DNA of 64,000 bases from Leguminivora glycinivorella (taxonomy: Eukaryota; Arthropoda; Insecta; Lepidoptera; Tortricidae), in assembly GCF_023078275.1 (NCBI RefSeq), contig NC_062971.1, positions 3,906,001 to 3,970,000 on the forward strand, in the 5' to 3' direction. The position numbers were made by a program, and so were the translations under genes. Position 1 is the first letter of the stretch. Every line of letters begins with the position of its first letter. Below are positions 39,916 through 51,021 of the stretch, piece after piece. The notes beneath the pieces were generated by a model. It was not told the DNA's origin and ran no database searches. It worked only from the letters and a program-made list of their open reading frames with translations.

Positions 39916-40657
39916 GTATTTTGTTGTCTTTTAATGCTGACCACATGTTAGGACTGACTTCAATGACAATATTGTTTACTGCATTTGTCCTGCCTTTGGT
40001 GCGACGTATAACTCTGACTTGCCTGTCAACCTCTGGTACATCCTTGATTAATCTTTCATTCTGTTTAATTATTGCTTCAGTTACTTTCTCATTGGTAATA
40101 TCAGGTGTGATCCCGATCAGTCGTAAGAGAGGTTTGCGTAATTGTGGTGTCGTGACGGTAAGTTTTTCTATGTTGTTTTTGACAGCTTCGGCATATTTGG
40201 TGCGATCGTTCTCACTGTTGCATACTACAGCAATTTTCTGTTGTTTGGTTACTCGGACATGGTTGATCTCAATCCCCATGCTAACGACGTCAATCTTCTT
40301 TTTGATTTCTTTGAAGATTTCTTCTCCGTTAGCTCTTGGGTCAGTTGATTCGATCATTACAGTAAACCGGGGCTGTGTAGTGCTGTTGAGTGGTGTGGAT
40401 GCAGTGTCAGGCTGTTTTTGAGCCCGTTTCTTTTGATTTTTTCTTGAGAGTACAGTGGTAAAGCCATCTCCTGCTGGGCCATCTTCAGCTCCTGTATTAA
40501 ATCCAACTACAGGGTCATTGTTCTTATCTTCGGAAACTTTTTGTGTTTTTGATAGACCCATCGCTTCTTTTAGTTCATGTTGGATGGTATTTCTGACTGC
40601 TTGGACTATGTCTTCTTTTTTTGGGAGCTCATCAATTTTCTTTGAGAGGTGCTGCAA
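39629..40657 (-). CDS. LINE ORF1 (RNA-binding, CCHC zinc knuckles)
   Basis: A 342-codon frame is counted from a TTG at 40657; no AUG is in range, so the start is probably lost. The N-terminal third has Lys/Glu-rich, possibly coiled-coil residues. The middle (LLRLIGITPDITNEKV and following) resembles the domain before the knuckles of R1/Jockey ORF1. Three cysteine-rich knuckles end it: CFRCQEFGHKATNC, CGHCTMEHDTRSC and CCANCKKHDNTHNH. The protein would bind the element RNA. The stop overlaps the start of ORF2. Confidence 0.8.
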   Translation of the reverse strand: MQHLSKKIDELPKKEDIVQAVRNTIQHELKEAMGLSKTQKVSEDKNNDPVVGFNTGAEDGPAGDGFTTVLSRKNQKKRAQKQPDTASTPLNSTTQPRFTVMIESTDPRANGEEIFKEIKKKIDVVSMGIEINHVRVTKQQKIAVVCNSENDRTKYAEAVKNNIEKLTVTTPQLRKPLLRLIGITPDITNEKVTEAIIKQNERLIKDVPEVDRQVRVIRRTKGRTNAVNNIVIEVSPNMWSALKDNKIRVGYQVVPAYDQSPIIQCFRCQEFGHKATNCSNKSVCGHCTMEHDTRSCPHRKNTEPCCANCKKHDNTHNHPAYSSCCPEWQKWDRIARLSVQYC

Positions 40658-40670
40658 TGGCTTGGAAGGA

Positions 40671-41836
40671 GGGTAGATAATGTAGATACCTTAAAGCCGC
40701 GCTAAATGTATGGAAGAACATAATCCTTGCCAGAGGGTCTGAACCCGACAGTAGAAATTTGATATGGACATACTTATACAAAACATTCAACTGCCAGCTC
40801 CCTAGTTTCGGAATGTCACGACCGATCGCAAAATATGTCGAATTGAGTCTCATACAATGACTTGGGCTGTTTTTTTTGTGTTTTTGCCCCAAACACCATC
40901 AAGTTTGTAATTTATGTCCAACCCCATTTCTTTAGCGAGTGGTTTAGTTTTTTGTACAGGTCCTTTCATAAGTGTTTGTAATTTCAAGTGTGCTGAAAGG
41001 TCAAATGCATTCCGTTTTTAGTTCAGTTTTTTTGCTCACTTTAGAATTCTTCACATGTGTAAAATTACCGAAATCCCATACCGTAAAATTTTAAAGTAAT
41101 CTGTGTACAATATAATATGTAGAGTCGTGCTTAAGGAAGGTTATGGTATAGCATAATTTATGCGAATTGGTTGAAATATGACGATCTTAAGAGCTAAGAG
41201 TTTTTGTCGACTCTCTCATTCTCTATTTAAAAAAAAGTCCGCGATGGCATACTTTCGCGGAAAACGTTCTATAATCATTTTTATGCTTTTCTACCCGTAC
41301 GAAGCCGGGGTGGGTCGCTAGTAAACGTACATTCACTGATGAACTTGCTCTATAGAACTGAAATAACCTAAATGCACCCATCGCCACTCAAGGCACGTAC
41401 AGACAATGTTAGCTATTTCTCAGATAGCAGTTAAAATTTCCAGTACTTAAGCTAAACCGATCAAATTTAGCCATTACCCCGTTTATGCAAAGTTGCTTTC
41501 GACGTGAGATAGTTGAAGGTAAGTGACGCAGAGGAAGGTAAGTGAAGCTTTGGTTGTTCATTTATGCAAATATGTCTGTAGGGGACGTTAAACGATTATG
41601 TATTAGAGATAATCTATTCTAATATTAGTATGAATAGCAGCCAGCCTAGCCGAAATGACAATCGTTGACGCAAGACGCCGATCAAAACGCAGTCCGGCTC
41701 TTTCGCACCAATACGGAAGAGCGATAGAGATAGCTGGTTACGATAACGATATGATACTGAGCGTTTGTGCATTTGGCTACGTACCCTGTACCCAGGACTT
41801 GATAACACAGTTTGGAATTCGGAGTGTACAGACTCC
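40671..41836. other. Unassigned DNA with repeat scraps
   Basis: CGTACGAAGCCGGGGTGGGT at about 41299 is the end of a GCTTCGC-type repeat. A GC-richer patch at 41640-41830 has no motif. No gene is seen. Confidence 0.4.
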
Positions 41837-42371
41837 TTTTTAGGGTTCCGTAGTCAACTAGGAACCCTTATAGTTTCGCCATGTCTGTCTGTCCGTCCGT
41901 TCGCGGATAATCTCAGTAACCGTTAGCACTAGAAAGCTGAAATTTGGTACCAATATGTATATCAATCACGCCAACAAAGTGCAAAAATAAAAAATGGAAA
42001 AAAATGTTTTATTAGGGTACCCCCCCTACATGTAAAGTGGGGGCTGATATTTTTTTTCATTCCAACCCCAACGTGTGATATATTGTTGGATAGGTATTTA
42101 AAAATGAATAAGGGTTTACTCAGATCGTTTTTTTGATAATATTAATATTTTCGGAAATAATCGCTCCTAAAGGAAAAAAAGTGCGTCCCCCCCCTCTAAC
42201 TTTTGAACCATATGTTTAAAAAATATGAAAAAAATCACAAAAGTAGAACTTTATAAATACTTTATAGGAAAATTGTTTTGAACTTGGTAGGTTTAGTAGT
42301 TTTTGAGAAAAATACAGAAAACTACGGAACCCTACACTGAGCGTGGCCCGACACGCTCTTGGCCGGTTTTT
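41837..42371 (+). repeat. AGGGTTCCGTAG dispersed repeat, copy 2
   Basis: About 535 bp, very similar throughout to 3462-4011 with small indels. It has the same 12-bp subterminal inverted repeats and terminal hairpins. The shared GTACCCCCCCTACATG and GCGTCCCCCCC runs make it easy to align. Confidence 0.78.
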
Positions 42372-42739
42372 AAAGAACTTTCTAAAAGGTCGGCAACGCG
42401 CAAGTGCCATCTCAGTTGCAAGCACCTTTGCCATGTAGTATAAAAAAAGGTAAGAAGCTTACAACGCTGACTTTATGTTCTATATCTATATATACTATGT
42501 CTATGACCCTACATAGAACATGTTATAGAGTATGCAATGTAGTCTAGAAAGCTGCCGGTCTATAGGGCTCTGAGTTATTCTAACCTAACCGGTTCAGATT
42601 CGCTACGCTACACTCTACAGCTCAAAGAGTGAAACTGTTTGATAGATACCTCAATACCTAGTTGTTTTGTACTTGAATATTTTACAGAGGTGTAGGAAAG
42701 AAGCCATCGTAATTTAAACAATAAGAATTATTAACATTT

Positions 42740-42882
42740 TTAAATTAAAGGAAAAATTGAAAAATTCACACCTCCGCGCTCTGGCTGGACTCGAACCTGC
42801 TACCTCTGGCCTATGGCCCCGGCAAAACAAGAGGTCGCAGGTTCGAGTCCAGCCGGAGGTGTGAATTTTTCCTTTAATTTAA
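42740..42882. repeat. Fold-back with tRNA-like B box
   Basis: TTAAATTAAAGG...CTGGACTCGAACCTGC and its complement face each other across about 25 bp. The right arm contains GGTTCGAGTCC, a perfect RNA polymerase III B box, and the left arm its mirror. No A box or cloverleaf is seen, so this is a tRNA- or SINE-derived fold-back, not a tRNA gene. Confidence 0.65.
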
Positions 42883-43086
42883 CCCTTTAACCGCCAGAGT
42901 CTGATATATAAGACATCACATATCCAGCTCATTCCGCCATAGTCTGATAAATAAGACAAAGATCTGATTTGGTTTTTACAGTCCATTTATAACTCCCATA
43001 ACTATGCCAACCTTACTCTGCGTGGTACAATACCTGTCGGTGGCGACACGAGCACGCTCGATCAAAAATTTTTGGCGGTTAAAAGG
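42883..43086. mobile_element. piggyBac-type MITE
   Basis: A 204-bp non-coding element is flanked by TTAA at 42879-42882 and 43087-43090, with inverted ends CCCTTTAACCGCCA / CCTTTTAACCGCCA. TTAA plus CC(C/T) ends are the mark of piggyBac. It uses the TTAA at the edge of the adjacent fold-back. Confidence 0.8.
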
Positions 43087-43090
43087 TTAA

Positions 43091-43915
43091 TAATATGTAA
43101 TATCGCTGGCAGACGTTTCTGCATGATAAAAAAAAAAAAAACAAATTTAAGAATTATTAACTTAAATTGACTGGAATGATAGACTCTGATTACCTACCTT
43201 TACGACTTCTCCGATCCGTGATTATGACGCATGTAACGAGTAGGTAACTGCGTCGAAATTGCGGGAGCTCCAGAGAAACCGAAAAGGTAATCAGGATCCC
43301 GGTCAATATCATTCTAATAAAACTAAAACTCATTCAAAACTTTTAATAAGAATTGTATCAAAATGGATGCCTACGACAAATTCACCTCACTATCGCTATG
43401 TGTTCAACGTCTCATTTTATATTCTTACCTAAGTTAATATTCTTATAAAGATCTCGAAACGAATATTTATTTCTCTCATAAGCTTCAATACATCTAAATA
43501 TTTCATAAATCGCCATCGGACCGTGAAAAACTAACGCCGCACGTATTCGATTCAAAAGCTATTCGATGTCTCTTAAATCTTTCAAAAGTTGAATATTTGT
43601 ATTGTATTGTGACCGCAGGCGTACAACCCCGACTTAAAACTGAAAGGTCTTAAGTTAGTAAGAGTAGTATATGAAAGTTCGGACGTTTTGTAAGTAGACG
43701 GGGGTGTATTACGTATGCAGCAGGCGTGTTCGATGTCGACGCTGCATTCCGTACGTGTAGAATTACGCTTGACAGATATACTGTGCCATGTTTCTCTAGT
43801 ACACTTTTAACGAGTCGCTTTTAACTTTTTCGGAAGTGGAACAGTTGGGATGTACTCTGAATCTAGGTAATGGCTACTCGGCTAGCAATTTGGATGTTGA
43901 GTTTTGAACTAAGTA
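43091..43915. other. Unassigned; small inverted repeat and short open frame
   Basis: CTGATTACC at about 43178 and GGTAATCAG at about 43288 are inverted and may bound a ~120-bp MITE relic. On the minus strand about 47 codons are open at 43420-43565 (HGPMAIYEIFRCIEAYERNK) and end at a GTAAGA donor-like site. The protein is not recognised. Confidence 0.35.
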
Positions 43916-44044
43916 CAGTCAACCAATTGGAACCCTAGGCCACTATACAACCATGTCAAATTGACAAGCAGTAATAGATTTCTTACGATCTCATTTATAA
44001 CGTCACTGTGACAAAGTTCTACAGTGGTCGCAATTGGTTGACTG
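43916..44044. mobile_element. TA-flanked MITE, CAGTCAACC family, copy 1
   Basis: A 129-bp element with TA on both sides and inverted ends CAGTCAACCAATTGG / CCAATTGGTTGACTG. A copy is at 63569-63704. Confidence 0.82.
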
Positions 44045-44127
44045 TACCTGTGAGTAACTATTTGTGTGCTTAGTTTTTATGTGGTTCCTAGTTATATATA
44101 ATAAGTAAATATGAAGTGCCTAGAGTT

Positions 44128-44410
44128 AACAACTATTACGGTGACAGAACTCTAAAAAAGCGTTTACCATACACTCTCAATAGTCTACCTGTGGACATCA
44201 ACCAAACAAGCATAAATTTAAGATTAAAAAAGTATTTATTAAATAGTGTAGTAACTTGTTCAGTTTTTTAAATGTTTTTAGATATTACTTCCTGTAACTA
44301 TTCTTAATAAGATACTATCCTGCAGTCAAACTGTTAAACAGTTTTGCAGGGCCTGTGATAAATTGTAATATTTGTCGACTGTATAGTAATTCAATAAATA
44401 AATAAAATAA
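44128..44410 (+). pseudogene. Jockey/CR1-like LINE C-terminal end
   Basis: NNYYGDRTLKKRLPYTLNSL and the following ~27 residues run to TAA 44269-44271 without a stop. This resembles the extreme C-terminus of insect LINE ORF2 proteins. The 3' UTR runs to an AATAAATAAATAAAATAAT tail at about 44391-44410. The upstream part is truncated. Confidence 0.55.
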
Positions 44411-44547
44411 TATGCTGAGTCGGTACAACTTGTCTTCCTGTGCCATTCTTCTCTATCTTTTGTGATGTCAACACTCAATTCTTTCTTTTTCATATAATAT
44501 CCTCTTTCACACAATCCATCCATCGTTGCGCACACAACAGCATACAA
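44411..44547 (-). pseudogene. RTE-like LINE pol C-terminal relic
   Basis: Minus-strand residues MDGLCERGYYMKKKELSV and DITKDREEWHRKTSCTDSA match the (W)MDCV..D....KGVS..MT.DREEW..KT.CADP tail of endonuclease-RT LINEs. Its 3' end meets the 3' end of the plus-strand LINE at about 44410, a tail-to-tail arrangement. Confidence 0.6.
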
Positions 44548-45228
44548 AAATACATACCTGTTAAATCTCTAAATTGACAAGTTGTTAATCCGTTAACACG
44601 TCAGCTGTCAAGAGCATATTAACTTATCAACACATTCAAAATAAATCCATGTCGATATCACTCGACATTTTCCGATATTGAATTACAAGAACGTAGGTAA
44701 ATGCTCTTGGCTAAAACTAGACTTGAATCTCTCAAAAATAAGAGCTACCAGTAGTAAATTATGTCAACGACGGTTCTCAAATCGTAGAAAAAGAACATGG
44801 TGCACCGTTAGATCCGCAAGTACGCAAACGTCACATATTGAGTTACTCGTTCGAAATGCGATATTCACCGACCAGAGCCAATCGAGCAATCGAACTCCAA
44901 CGACATGTAATTCGCAGTCTCGCAGAACATGTGGACTTTTGTGAATATTATGTAAATGTTTTTCTAACTTGGCTTACTCTTTGAACAATTCGCAGTTGGT
45001 GGTCGGAATTATAAAAATATGTTTTCTGCATTATCTTCATTAGTCAAGAGTTCTGAGACAAAGTTTAACACATGCTAATAGGTACTTACAATAAAATTAG
45101 CACTTCGTAAATAATATAAAAACTAACCTAACCACAAAACAACAATTTAAATATAAGGTATATATATTTATGTATTTGTATATATTGGTATAATAGGCTG
45201 CAGGTTCTAATTATTACTGGGGTAATAA
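44548..45228. other. No recognisable feature
   Basis: An 88-codon frame at 44678-44944 (Ser/Thr/Arg-rich) has no known motif. The rest is AT-rich. Confidence 0.4.
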
Positions 45229-45426
45229 TTGAACTATAAATTTTTCTTTTCTGTACATAGTGTTCGTTTGTCTATCATGTTTTTATTAGTTTTTTTCCTC
45301 TCAATTCGCTCAAAGGTTGACTGGAAGAGATCCCTTATAGGGATAAGTTCGCCTTTGTACACCATAACTATACTTTATTTCTATGTCCTAACTTGTCTTA
45401 TGTACAATAAAGTGTTTACATACATA
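45229..45426 (+). repeat. LINE 3' UTR fragment
   Basis: GTTGACTGGAAGAGATCCCT...GTACAATAAAGTGTTTACAT is a stretch that I recognise as a common 3' end of lepidopteran LINE transcripts. It carries an AATAAA signal at about 45406 and no coding part. Confidence 0.55.
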
Positions 45427-45651
45427 CAATTTTGAAAAAACCCCCGACCGCGTCATAGTGGACCGATTTTCATGAAACATGGCTAAGAACACTCCCGACT
45501 AACTCAGCTTTCAGACAAAAAACTAAATCTAAATAGGTTCATCCGTTCGGGAGCTATGATGCCACAGACAGACACACACACAGACAGACAAATATACAGA
45601 CAGACACGTCAAACTTATAACACACCGTCGTTTTTGCGTCGGGGGTTAAAA
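45427..45651 (+). repeat. CCCGAC...GTCGGGGG dispersed repeat, copy 3
   Basis: A complete copy from TTTTGAAAAAACCCCCGACC to GCGTCGGGGGTTAA. It is followed directly by copy 4 in tandem. Confidence 0.8.
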
Positions 45652-45892
45652 ACTAACCTAACCGCAAAATTACAATTTTGAAAAAAACCCTGACCGCGAC
45701 ATAGTGGACAGATTTTCATGAAACATGGCTAAGAGAACTCCCGACTAATTCAGCTTTCAACCAAAAAATAAAGCAAAATCTAAATCGGTTCATCCGTTCG
45801 GGAGGTACAATGCCACAGACATACACACACAGACAAACAGACAGACACGTCAAACTTAAAACACCCCTTCGTTTTTGAGTCGGGGGTTAAAA
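45652..45892 (+). repeat. CCCGAC...GTCGGGGG dispersed repeat, copy 4
   Basis: Same orientation as copy 3. It begins AACTAACCTAACCGCAAAAT, which also precedes copy 5 at 47106 in similar form, so this head belongs to the unit. Confidence 0.8.
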
Positions 45893-46421
45893 GCAATGTC
45901 CGCACTTCCCGGGAGTCGGGAGTCACAAAACAGGGAGGGACGATGCGTAACAATATTCAAAAACCTCCAATAAAATTAGCAAATCTATTGTACCGTTACT
46001 TTACACATTTCATAAAAGGTACTTTTAGATGGCTCGCCTGCCGATGCCGTCAAAAGAGCGTTTTGAACACCGACCGAAGTGGCTACAGAAACGCGTCTTA
46101 ATTCCCCGTTCCATATTCGAATTCGTCCGCCATGTTGAATTTTGAATGCAGAATGTTTTCATTCTTAATTCTTTCGCCGGGAAAGCCATGTTGATTTTTG
46201 AAGGAAATTCCGTTAGGAAAGTCCACAACGGTCGCTGGTTAAATATTCTTTTAAGATCCTATTAAGTTTTTGACACTTTGTAACCAGTTTTGCTTGGGAC
46301 GTCGGAAGTTCCGAAGATTTGCTTAAAGCGGATTATCAGGAAGTTAAAAACTGTTGAATTCTTTAGAGGGGCAGTTTAGGTAAAAAGGGAAGCCTTGGAT
46401 ACTTTTAGGCCATCATACATA
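45893..46421. other. No recognisable feature
   Basis: Short frames only; no repeat ends are recognised. Confidence 0.4.
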
Positions 46422-46708
46422 GAGTCTGGCTAATGAAAGTTGAGCCCGAAAAAACGTGGCAATTTCAAAAAAATTGGAGCTGGCAACACATTGATAACAT
46501 GGTTTCTTTTTTATTATTTCTAATTTATTTACAGCACTTACTTTGCTAATTTTTATGGTGTTATTCATTTTTATTTATAGATTTCGATGTTAACTTTTAC
46601 CGAAATTCGTTAAACTGACAGTCACACTGACAGATGGCAATCGATGATATGACATCCAGAGTTGCTGTTTTAAAAAAATACTGGGTTCAACTTTCATTAG
46701 CCAGACTC
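46422..46708. mobile_element. TA-flanked MITE, GAGTCTGGC family
   Basis: A 287-bp element is flanked by TA at 46420-46421 and 46709-46710. Its 26-bp inverted ends start GAGTCTGGCTAATGAAAG and differ at one position. The body is non-coding. Confidence 0.82.
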
Positions 46709-46710
46709 TA

Positions 46711-47105
46711 TTGTCTTTACTTTATTAATAATTTCGACACATACTTGAGTAAACCACGAACGTGCACAATTAATAATCTAGGCCCAAGTAACAGTAACCA
46801 CATCCACATTAATTAAAGATGTTTATGTTTACACCCTACGCCACACTTGTTTACTACCTGAAAACAGCGATAATTAAGAAACAAGAACTTAATTGCGAGC
46901 AATAATAATTAACGAGTATGAAAAGGGAGATTTAATTACATAAAGCGCCTTTGAAGTGATTAATTTGTGTTACATTTGACATTTTCCGTGAATTTTACTT
47001 CGTCCGGAGAATGTACATTGACAGAGAATTAATGTAACACATTTCACACATTCTAAATTAAATTGCTTTTGACACTTCTTCACAGTGGGTATGGTATTCC
47101 ATTAA
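46711..47105. other. No recognisable feature
   Basis: AT-rich DNA with no gene or repeat that I can name. Confidence 0.4.
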
Positions 47106-47365
47106 ATAACCTAACCACAAAATTAAAATTTTGAAAAAAAAAACCCCGACCGCGACATAGTAGACCGATTTTCATGAAACATGGCTAAGAACACTCCCGA
47201 CTAACTCGGCTTTCAGAAAAAAAAAACTAAATCTAAATTGATTCATCCGTTCGGGAGCTACGATGCCACAGACAGACACAAACACACAGACAGACAGACA
47301 AACAAACAGACAGACAGACACGTCAAACTTATAACACCCCGTCGTTTTTGCGTCGGGGGTTAAAA
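47106..47365 (+). repeat. CCCGAC...GTCGGGGG dispersed repeat, copy 5
   Basis: A complete copy with a TAACCTAACCACAAAATTAA head, CCCCGACCGCGACATAG and CGTCGGGGGTTAA at the end. Confidence 0.8.
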
Positions 47366-47568
47366 ATACGAAGAAGTCAAAGATACGTATGTAATATTTA
47401 AATATACGGAATCACGTTAAAAACCGGCTGAGAAACAAGCGGAGGCGCGGGCAGTGCACGGAGTATAGCCACCGCGAACGCTTCATAACAGCTACCCACT
47501 AACACATCTTACATCCATAATGTGTTTGTTGTTATGATCCCTTAACACAAAGAGAAAAATAGGTGTTG

Positions 47569-47708
47569 AAAGCTCGGCCACACATGCGCGTTTTGAGAGC
47601 GCAGCGTTAGCGGAAATAATGGCTGAGCGCTAGACGGAGCAGATTGCGAGCATTCCGCTCCGCTAACGCTATACTATCAAAACGCCCTATATGTGGCCGA
47701 ACCCTAAG
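47569..47708. mobile_element. GCGTTTTGA TIR element, complete short copy
   Basis: About 140 bp with inverted ends AGCTCGGCCACACATGCGCG and CGCCCTATATGTGGCCGA; GAGAGCGCAGCGTTAGCGG and CCGCTAACGCTATACTATC are the inner arms. It is non-coding. Confidence 0.65.
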
Positions 47709-47967
47709 TGTTCCGTACCTTAAAGTTCCTTTGTAATAAGCTTAAGGACTGTTGGAAATTGGAAAAGCACATGTAGTGCCTGATTTACCTGAAAACATAA
47801 GCCAGGATTTTCCCGGTCTCCTGTAATCATTCACGGAGTAAAATTCCTAAAATCCAGATTAATCCCATAGCACACCCAACAACATCTCTGAACATATTGT
47901 ACGTACACAGATCAGGCCAATTCGAAATACTTTAACTGGTTGATATCTAAATTATGTTCAATCCCCA

Positions 47968-48251
47968 TTCTACCATCGGACTCTTAGACGCACGGCAGGT
48001 CTCCATCCTTACTTGGTGGATATTCCACGAATCCGTACGAAGCGCTTTGCTTCTTCTTTTCTTATGCGCACTGCCAAGGAGTGGAATTCCTTGCCGGCGG
48101 CTATATTTCCGAGCTCATATAACCCGGCAACCTTCAAATCAAGAGTGAACAGGCATCTTCTGGGCGAGCTCACTCCATCGTAGGCCACGTCTTTGCCTTT
48201 GGCTAGTCTGTGGTCAAGAGTAAGCCCATTTATAATTTAAAAAAAAAAAAA
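47968..48251 (+). pseudogene. Jockey-like LINE C-terminal end with poly(A)
   Basis: The frame from 47968 to TAG 48181-48183 reads FYHRTLRRTAGLHPYLVD, TKRFASSFLMRTAKEWNSL and NPATFKSRVNRHLLGE. These are the hallmark residues of the last ~70 amino acids of a common insect LINE (RTA..WN.LP...FP..YN...FK.RVN). The 3' UTR ends in 13 A at 48239-48251. It is 5'-truncated but otherwise intact, so it is fairly recent. Confidence 0.72.
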
Positions 48252-48660
48252 TGTTCATATTCATTTAGTTGTAGTGTCTCGCCTACGTCATTTATAAGTA
48301 CGTCGTACATCTACGTAACTGGATTAAAATTGATTTCACTCTAATTTCGTTGCACTAACATTGGAATTATGGCTCATAAACCGATTTGTCCAAGTAAGTA
48401 CATAATTATATTGCAGATAGTGATTTTGTTACTAGAAGATTTCCAAATATTTTAGAGCACGTTTCCCCGGTCTCCCAGACGTCAAAAATTGAATGTCCAC
48501 GCCCTCTGAGCGCCTCATTGTTTGAAAAACGCTGGGTTAGATGGACTGCTTAGAATAACTAAAATCGAAAATTTTAAAATTAAAAGCAAAATCAAAACAA
48601 ATTGGTACTAACTGGTTTCTGCTTAAGACGATACAGGAGGGGTCAATTCTCCATACAAAC
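48252..48660. other. No recognisable feature
   Basis: AT-rich DNA; no gene is seen. Confidence 0.4.
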
Positions 48661-48927
48661 GCTCTCGACTATTTCCTCCCTGGTTTTTGAAGATAGAGCA
48701 ATGATTTTTTTCAACCCAGATTAATATGATTTTTATCTGTGTCGGACCGTTTCGATTTTTTTGATATTCTTATTTTTAAAGACGCTAGAGCCATCAAATA
48801 TTCCCAAAAATGGCAATTAGACAAAGAAACTAAACGGTCCGATCCGACACAGATTATTTCATTGTTATTCAGATTCTCAAATTTTGTTACGATTGATTAA
48901 GTTTTGAAGGAGGAAACAGTCTAGAGC
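48661..48927. mobile_element. TIR element with nested inner inverted repeat
   Basis: GCTCTCGACTATTTCCTCC and the complement of GGAGGAAACAGTCTAGAGC are 19-bp ends with two mismatches. Inside, TCTGTGTCGGACCGTTT (about 48737) and its complement with a 2-bp insertion (about 48833-48855) form a second hairpin. No TSD is clear. Confidence 0.6.
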
Positions 48928-50344
48928 GGAACCTCGATTTTAAAACATATTTTCGCAATATCTTTTAACTGAGTTGTGCTTAATGGCCAATTTTTTTTCG
49001 ATAAATCTAGTTAATAACACTAGTATATTAAACTAGAATTCCCTAATTAAAAGGAGGGCTTTCCTTCCATTCCATTTTAGCATTGTCGCTCCTGATTCGT
49101 CTTAACCGATTGGGTGCTTGATTCGAATTCACCTGTATGCCTATCTATTTGGAACAGGCGTAACGCGCGTTTAAGCCCGTTTATACTGCCTAATTAGCGT
49201 TAACAAACCTGCCCTGAACGCCCTCAACCCTCAAACTGCAGCCGTACAGCCACGGGCTAAAGCTCCGTTTACAACGAGCAGTACTAATGAGGTTTAATGG
49301 ACGTTAGCGTCTGATATTCGACACTTTGTGAAACGGGGAATCATTTAAAATGGACTGTTGTTGGATTCGTGTTCTCGTTGTCCAAATTTTAGGTGTAAAT
49401 GCGTGTTTACTAAACACTCGCTGATTAGTAACTGACGTGATATTTTAGCTACCAGATATCAAGATAAAGATTTTTAAAATCATTCGCATAAAGCGTGGAT
49501 AGCACAGCTCCAAGAAATCTACACTCTTTATATTTAAATAATAAGTTAAATCATTAAGTTCGTTAGGCCTTATAATTATGAGACATTCTTTAAAAAAAAA
49601 ACTTCAATCATAGTAAAATATAAAAATATACTTATTTTTAATATAATCTAGTCTAAAATGTACCGCTTTGAGATAACATTGAATAAACTTGTATCTTTTG
49701 AATTATTTTATTTCATATCAGACCGACACATCATGAATATCATGATGAATCAACCTGTAAAATATTATGCTAACTTCTAAGAAAAAAGATTATCACCGGC
49801 GGCGGTGTCAGTTCACGGCGGCGTCAAGACGTCAGAGCGTGTGATATACTCGTATAAAAAATGGTTTAAATGTCAATTTTGGTGTTCACCACTTTTCCGT
49901 CCGTACAAACAATTATTATTAAAAAACCGTACTTACCAGTGACGGAAATTTGCAGTATGCCAAAAAATTACAAATACCTGCGAGTATATTTCGGTTCATA
50001 TCCAGTTTTTGAATCAATTGATTTTTGTTGTTGCTCCAATTATTAAAAAAAAACAAAAATAAGTCGACGAATTCCATAATTACCGTAACAATGATGAGTC
50101 TATGAGCAATACGTAATTTAAAAAAAATCTGTTTCCATTCGGATGGAAGTCGGTTATCGATCCGGTTAACGTCCATTTGGTATTTATTCATGGCATCCGG
50201 AGTGCTTCTCACGTTCAAATCTACTGCATGCTTCCAATGAATATATTATGCTTAGCCGTTATTAACGCTTACATTACACACCAGCATGCATATGAGCTTT
50301 AGACTTTTTATAACTAATGATATTTCCTACTGTGGGTCATGTTT
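48928..50344. other. Unassigned; open frame with donor-like end at 49936
   Basis: A 99-codon minus-strand frame (49919-50218) includes RIDNRLPSEWKQIFFKLRIA and meets CACTG followed by GTAAGTACGG (complement at 49926-49940), a good 5' splice consensus. No acceptor is convincing and the protein is not recognised. The rest is AT-rich. Confidence 0.3.
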
Positions 50345-50402
50345 TCAGACGCATTTCCGCTGACGCTACGCTATCAAAACGCTTTGTGTGGCGGAGGCTT
50401 TA
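50345..50402. repeat. Right end of GCGTTTTGA TIR family
   Basis: CCGCTGACGCTACGCTATCA and CTTTGTGTGGCGGAGGC match the right ends at 1900-1951 and elsewhere. No left partner is present. Confidence 0.55.
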
Positions 50403-51021
50403 GAGCGTCCATCTACTAGTTTGTGTGGGTTCAAGACTTGCAACAGGCGTATTCTATTCAAAATGTCCTTCCTTCCTAAACCTGTGTCATGATGTATAAG
50501 CTTATTAACTAAATATTGATTATAGATTTTCGACATTGAGAGCTGAAATACTACCGAATACGAGTACATACCTACTTTAATTAAAGTAAAAGTGAGGATA
50601 TCTGTCAATGTTCCCAATTTCTTACACGTGTGTATTTAATTTGTAAATATTAATATCATTATTATGTTCTTATGTACACATTCGCTTCGCTATCAGTTGA
50701 CCTCTGCCACTTATGATATGAGTATGGAAGGCGAGCATACCTACAAAGTTATTAATTATATCTAAGTTATCACTTTCAAATTATTACAGTAGGTACATAT
50801 ACATTCGCTATATGTAAACAAGGTCTATTCATTCCAGATTATACATTGATATGGCCTAATATGGTACATTTCATGATGCATATTATTTTTGATTCCTACT
50901 CCGGAAATGACATTCGACTGAAGCTTGCAGATTTCTGCAATAACATACTTTGTTGGCGCGGTGACCCAAAATAAGTCTTGGTCTCCAACACAAGAGCACG
51001 CGTCATCACGCCAAAATGAGT
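50403..51021. other. No recognisable feature
   Basis: An 83-codon minus-strand frame (50366-50617) begins inside the repeat end and has no motif. Confidence 0.4.

Larger units (their letters stand above)
35882..40670 (-). mobile_element. Two-ORF LINE with RNase H, broken
   Basis: On the minus strand ORF1 (zinc knuckles) is followed by an overlapping ORF2 with apurinic endonuclease, RT and RNase H. ORF2 is interrupted by one frameshift near 38935. Its stop codon is replaced by an inserted MITE (35884-36126). The 5' end is near 40660-40680, inferred from where the ORF1 frame opens; ORF1 lacks a clear AUG and may be truncated. I found no target duplication. GAFDHAWWP in RT and the three-knuckle ORF1 recall R1-type LINEs, while the RNase H recalls I/LOA groups, so the clade is left open. 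Confidence 0.82.

Noticed and set aside
42781..42872. A tRNA gene
   Set aside because: A perfect B box is present, but there is no A box, anticodon arm or acceptor stem. The sequence is an inverted repeat instead.
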